A stretch of 8,953 nucleotides of DNA from NCBI GenBank assembly GCA_937910825.1, contig CALEMO010000127.1, forward strand, positions 1 through 8,953, given 5' to 3'. Positions within the stretch are counted from its first letter, which is position 1, and each line of letters opens with the position of its first letter. This document shows positions 6,881 to 8,953 of the stretch, in pieces. Both the position numbers and the translations under genes were made by a program. The notes under the pieces are model-generated. The model saw only the letters and a program-made list of their open reading frames with translations, did no database searches and had not been told where the DNA came from. The DNA is from an uncultured Solirubrobacterales bacterium. Its GTDB lineage: Bacteria > Actinomycetota > Thermoleophilia > Solirubrobacterales > 70-9.

Positions 6881-7219
6881 CTAGTCTCTCTGCTGTTCGC
6901 GATTCACCAACTCGGTAACGGGCCGAAAAGCGGATTCTTGCTTCCGCCCGATGCCGCGTTTGACCGAGTCGGCTGGTGTGAAATCTGGTCGTCCTTCGAC
7001 CCCTGAGGTTTCTGCTGCCAGGTTGTCCCCAATTTCGAAACCCAGAAATTCGGACGCGAACCTTGGAAACACTTGCGGCTGAATGAGTTGCTCTTCGTCA
7101 ACGAATCCATTCCTTGCCATGTGCGCCTGCCAAGTCCGCACCTGCGAAGAGCAGTTGACCTCAAGTGTCGTCGCGAACTTCCGCCATAGCTTGGCTACTT
7201 GAATCGTCTGCTCAGGCAT
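6881..7219 (-). pseudogene. Possible N-terminal remnant of a restriction-modification protein, 112 aa
   Basis: The start is taken at the ATG at 7219, preceded by GGGAG with 10 nt spacing; an in-frame extension upstream to 7309 is possible but lacks such a site. Residues 1-85 look protein-like: VAKLWRKFATTLEVN, VRTWQAHMARNG, then FASEFLGFEIGDNLA and EGRPDFTPADSV. The GRPDF.P pattern after a helical region recalls the N-terminal part of type II restriction-methylase proteins, where a nuclease-like or substrate-defining segment follows. After SV the sequence turns into basic, low-complexity-looking residues and stops (EQQRD). No methyltransferase motif follows in any minus frame, so a full enzyme is absent. 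GC is lower than in neighbouring genes. The family link is an impression from the motif; it could also be a genuine small hypothetical protein. Confidence 0.35.
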
Positions 7220-7500
7220 GTCAGAAAATCTCCCATTCCAGCATCTTGAGAACTTACTGGTATTCAAGAACGAGATCATCGGATATACACCAGCGAGCCT
7301 CCTTCCCACTTCGACATGCTTAGCTGCCGCTGATCCTCACGCAGGTAGCTGCCACACCTTCCTAAACAACCAGGTTGCAGAAATCTCGCTGAGATGCCGA
7401 ACGCAAGAACGGCTGGCGACAGCAAGTAGTAGTACCCGCTGCAGTACCTCGTGCGATATCCGAACCATAACTTTGGCTCGAATGTCGCATGAAGCTTAGG

Positions 7501-7575
7501 GGTGAGCGACGGGGATCGAACCCGCGACCACCTGGACCACAACCAGGAGCTCTACCTAACTGAGCTACGCCCACC
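7501..7575 (-). tRNA. tRNA-His (anticodon GUG)
   Basis: The minus strand folds into a full cloverleaf. Acceptor GTGGGCG pairs with CGCTCAC (one G-U). The D arm is GCTC/GAGC with GG in the loop. The anticodon stem CCTGG/CCAGG carries loop TTGTGGT, giving GTG at positions 34-36. The T arm is GCGGG/CCCGT with loop TTCGATC. An extra genomic G precedes position 1 (base 7575) opposite discriminator C73 (base 7501), the histidine identity pair G-1:C73. The 3' CCA is not encoded (CCT follows C73), so it must be added after transcription. Position 26 is U rather than the common purine. Confidence 0.97.
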
Positions 7576-7586
7576 GCGAAGCTGAG

Positions 7587-7592
7587 AATCTA
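7587..7592 (-). promoter_or_regulatory. Possible -10 element for tRNA-His
   Basis: On the minus strand TAGATT (fits TANNNT) ends 11 nt before the tRNA 5' end, within a small AT-rich patch in GC-rich DNA. A transcription start a few bases upstream of the mature 5' end would fit. No good -35 is visible. Confidence 0.35.
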
Positions 7593-7681
7593 TCGGTCGC
7601 GCCGCCGCTCGGCCTGAACGGGTGACCTCGGCGCAACTTGGAGATCAAGACGGGTTAGCATTCACAGGAGGGAAGAGCAAT

Positions 7682-7732
7682 TTGCGACAGTGGGAGTTCA
7701 GTCGAACCCGCCGCCGCCAACGGAGGAGCTAA
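7682..7732 (+). CDS. Possible 16-codon leader ORF before the DUF1254 gene
   Basis: TTG start 10 nt after a strong AGGAGG (7666-7671), 16 codons and a TAA that ends 4 nt before the ATG at 7737. The peptide would be very basic (SRTRRRQRRS at its end). The ribosome binding site of the downstream gene lies inside its last codons, so translation of the leader could affect it. TTG starts are weak and the ORF may be chance; the AGGAGG is the only real support. Confidence 0.2.
   Translation: MRQWEFSRTRRRQRRS
7722..7727 (+). promoter_or_regulatory. Ribosome binding site of the DUF1254/DUF1214 gene
   Basis: GGAGGA, 9 nt before the ATG at 7737, is a near-ideal Shine-Dalgarno. It fixes this start and contrasts with the SD-less starts of the hydrolase, reductase, DUF1330 and dinB genes in the same window. 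Confidence 0.8.
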
Positions 7733-7736
7733 TCGA

Positions 7737-8953
7737 ATGAATTTGAATGCCCGAGTCACCGGTTTCATGCTGATCGTCTTTTCTTTGCTGGCCGGCGGCC
7801 TTTTTGCGGCCTCCGCGGGCGCTGCTTACAACCCTGAGGACCCGGCCCAGAAAGCCGAATACGACGACGCCTTCGAAATCGCCACCGAGGGTTACGAATT
7901 CGGCATGCCGGTCCTGAACATGGCCCGCACCTTTCGCAAGAGCACCAGTGTCAACGTGCCGTCCGGACGCGGCGCCGGACCAGTCAACCAGTTCAGCCAC
8001 TTCACCGAGCTGGCCGACGTCCGCGATCGCACCGTTGTCCTGCCCAACAACGACACCCTTTACTCAATGGCCTGGCTCGACCTCAGCCGGGGGCCGGTGG
8101 TAATCCACACAAAGAAGCCGACCAAGCGCTTTCACGTGCTCGAGTTGCTCGACCCCTGGCAGAAAAACTTCGCAAACATCGGCTCGCCGCCGCGCGGCTA
8201 CCCGGATGGCAGCTACCTGATCGCACCGAAGGGCTGGAAAGGCAAAAAGCCGAAAGGCCTGACCACCATCAGAGCGCCCTACGATCGCGTCTGGATCATC
8301 GGCCGCACGATTGTCTACAACGAGGCTGACCTGGCAAACATCCCCCGGGTTCAGAAGACCTATGCGATTGTTCCGCTCAGGCGCTGGAATCCGAAAAGGC
8401 CCTATTCATACCGCAGGCCGCAGCCGGCAAAGGTCGATCGAACAACCAACGAAGCATATGTTCCGGGAACCCGGCCCGGCCAGAACCCGGCAGTCTTTTT
8501 CGACGCACTTGGCAATCAGCTCAAGCGTTTCCCGGCTCGCAAGATCGACGCACCGGTTCTGCGCCGCCTGCGGGCACTGGGAATCGGTCCGGGCCGTAAG
8601 CCGCTCGCCGATGGAGAGCTCTCGGATGCCCAGATTCAGGCGATGGCTGACGCAGTCACTCAAGGTCCGGACCGCATGAGGGCCGACCTGCTGACCCGCT
8701 ACCTGAATGCCTTTGACGCGAAAAATGGCTGGAACGTCGCCAGGATGGGGGTCTATGGAACCGACTATGAAACCCGGGCCCTGGTTGATCAGTTCGGACT
8801 CGGCGCACCAAGGCCAGCGGTTGCCGTCTATCCCCTTGCGCTGTTTGACAGCACGCGCATGCCGCTTACCGGTGCCAAGAGCTACGTCGCTCACTTCACC
8901 CCCAACTACGCCCGGCCGCCGGTCAAGTTCTTCTGGTCGATGACCCTCTACGA
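7737..8953 (+). CDS. Secreted DUF1254/DUF1214 family protein, 3' end outside window
   Basis: 405 codons are visible and the C-terminus is cut by the right edge. There is a clear signal peptide: MNLNARVTGF, hydrophobic core about 10-25, and a probable cut after AGA near residue 29. The DUF1254 domain follows, with its hallmark LPNNDTLYSMAWLDLSRGP (N104-N105-D106-T107), the beta-rich FHVLELLDPWQKNFANIGS, and PYDRVWIIGRT. A helical middle region (about 255-345) leads to the start of DUF1214 at RPPVKFFWSMTLYD, exactly where the window ends. The two domains normally occur together in exported proteins of about 400-500 residues; their biochemical role is not established. The gene is isolated: tRNA-His on the other strand lies upstream and nothing is visible downstream. 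The start is set by GGAGGA 9 nt upstream. Confidence 0.93.
   Translation, partial: MNLNARVTGFMLIVFSLLAGGLFAASAGAAYNPEDPAQKAEYDDAFEIATEGYEFGMPVLNMARTFRKSTSVNVPSGRGAGPVNQFSHFTELADVRDRTVVLPNNDTLYSMAWLDLSRGPVVIHTKKPTKRFHVLELLDPWQKNFANIGSPPRGYPDGSYLIAPKGWKGKKPKGLTTIRAPYDRVWIIGRTIVYNEADLANIPRVQKTYAIVPLRRWNPKRPYSYRRPQPAKVDRTTNEAYVPGTRPGQNPAVFFDALGNQLKRFPARKIDAPVLRRLRALGIGPGRKPLADGELSDAQIQAMADAVTQGPDRMRADLLTRYLNAFDAKNGWNVARMGVYGTDYETRALVDQFGLGAPRPAVAVYPLALFDSTRMPLTGAKSYVAHFTPNYARPPVKFFWSMTLY

Larger units (their letters stand above)
6690..7500. other. Lower-GC convergent gap with degraded reading frames beside tRNA-His
   Basis: About 810 bases between dinB (plus) and tRNA-His (minus) with no convincing intact gene. 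Sampled lines have 47-52% GC against about 72% in a line of the reductase gene. Two short minus-strand frames with plausible ribosome binding sites (6881-7219 and 6722-6862) are listed separately. From 7220 to 7500 I see no supported gene, no clear terminator and no inverted repeats typical of an insertion sequence. The position against the tRNA 3' end and the base composition suggest the decayed end of an integrated element. Confidence 0.5.

Noticed and set aside
6686..7006. Plus-strand frame of 106 codons overlapping the dinB stop as ATGA
   Set aside because: The overlap looked like coupling, but the product has no recognisable features, is Arg/Ser-rich at its start and runs into the lower-GC debris opposite better minus-strand frames.
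7218..7499. Plus-strand frame of 93 codons next to the tRNA
   Set aside because: No ribosome binding site, Ser/Thr/Cys-rich translation without pattern, and it ends against the tRNA gene.
7276..7542. Minus-strand frame of 88 codons with a hydrophobic stretch
   Set aside because: Its start lies inside the tRNA-His gene, so it is not a credible coding region.
7696..7707. GTTC-AGTC-GAAC inverted repeat before the DUF1254 gene
   Set aside because: Half-sites are in the opposite order to a LexA box, and the short palindrome does not extend; likely chance.

Overview
The window is about 9 kb of high-GC bacterial chromosome. It most resembles an actinobacterium, possibly Thermoleophilia/Solirubrobacterales. 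The signs are GC-rich codons, GTG starts, several genes with no Shine-Dalgarno sequence and a -10-like hexamer just before the start codon, and a Gram-positive-type LexA box (CGAAC-N4-GTTCG). The lineage is inferred, not proven.

Left part (1-3841, minus strand): three genes read leftward from position 3841. They are a secreted TIM-barrel glycoside hydrolase, a secreted cysteine-containing protein of unknown function, and a formylglycine-type sulfatase cut by the window edge. The last two overlap by ATGA. Together they look like a small glycan or sulfate-ester degradation operon, although the substrate cannot be read from sequence.

Middle part (3884-6689, plus strand): divergent from the operon across only 42 bp is a class I HMG-CoA reductase with its catalytic Glu/Lys/Asp/His set intact. 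A DUF1330 protein and DNA polymerase IV (dinB) follow. The dinB start codon sits on a perfect LexA operator, so dinB is probably SOS-controlled and separate from the metabolic genes before it.

Right part: 6690-7500 lies between convergent units. It is clearly lower in GC (about 47-52% in sampled lines, against about 72% in a sampled line of the reductase gene). It carries no convincing complete gene, only short minus-strand reading frames, one perhaps the N-terminal stub of a restriction-modification protein. It abuts the 3' end of a tRNA-His(GUG) gene (minus strand, 7501-7575), the classic position of integrated-element debris. Past the tRNA, a secreted DUF1254/DUF1214 protein with a strong ribosome binding site runs off the right edge.

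No CRISPR array, intact transposase or rRNA is seen. The best candidates for something undescribed are the hydrolase/unknown/sulfatase operon, and in particular its 445-residue secreted protein.
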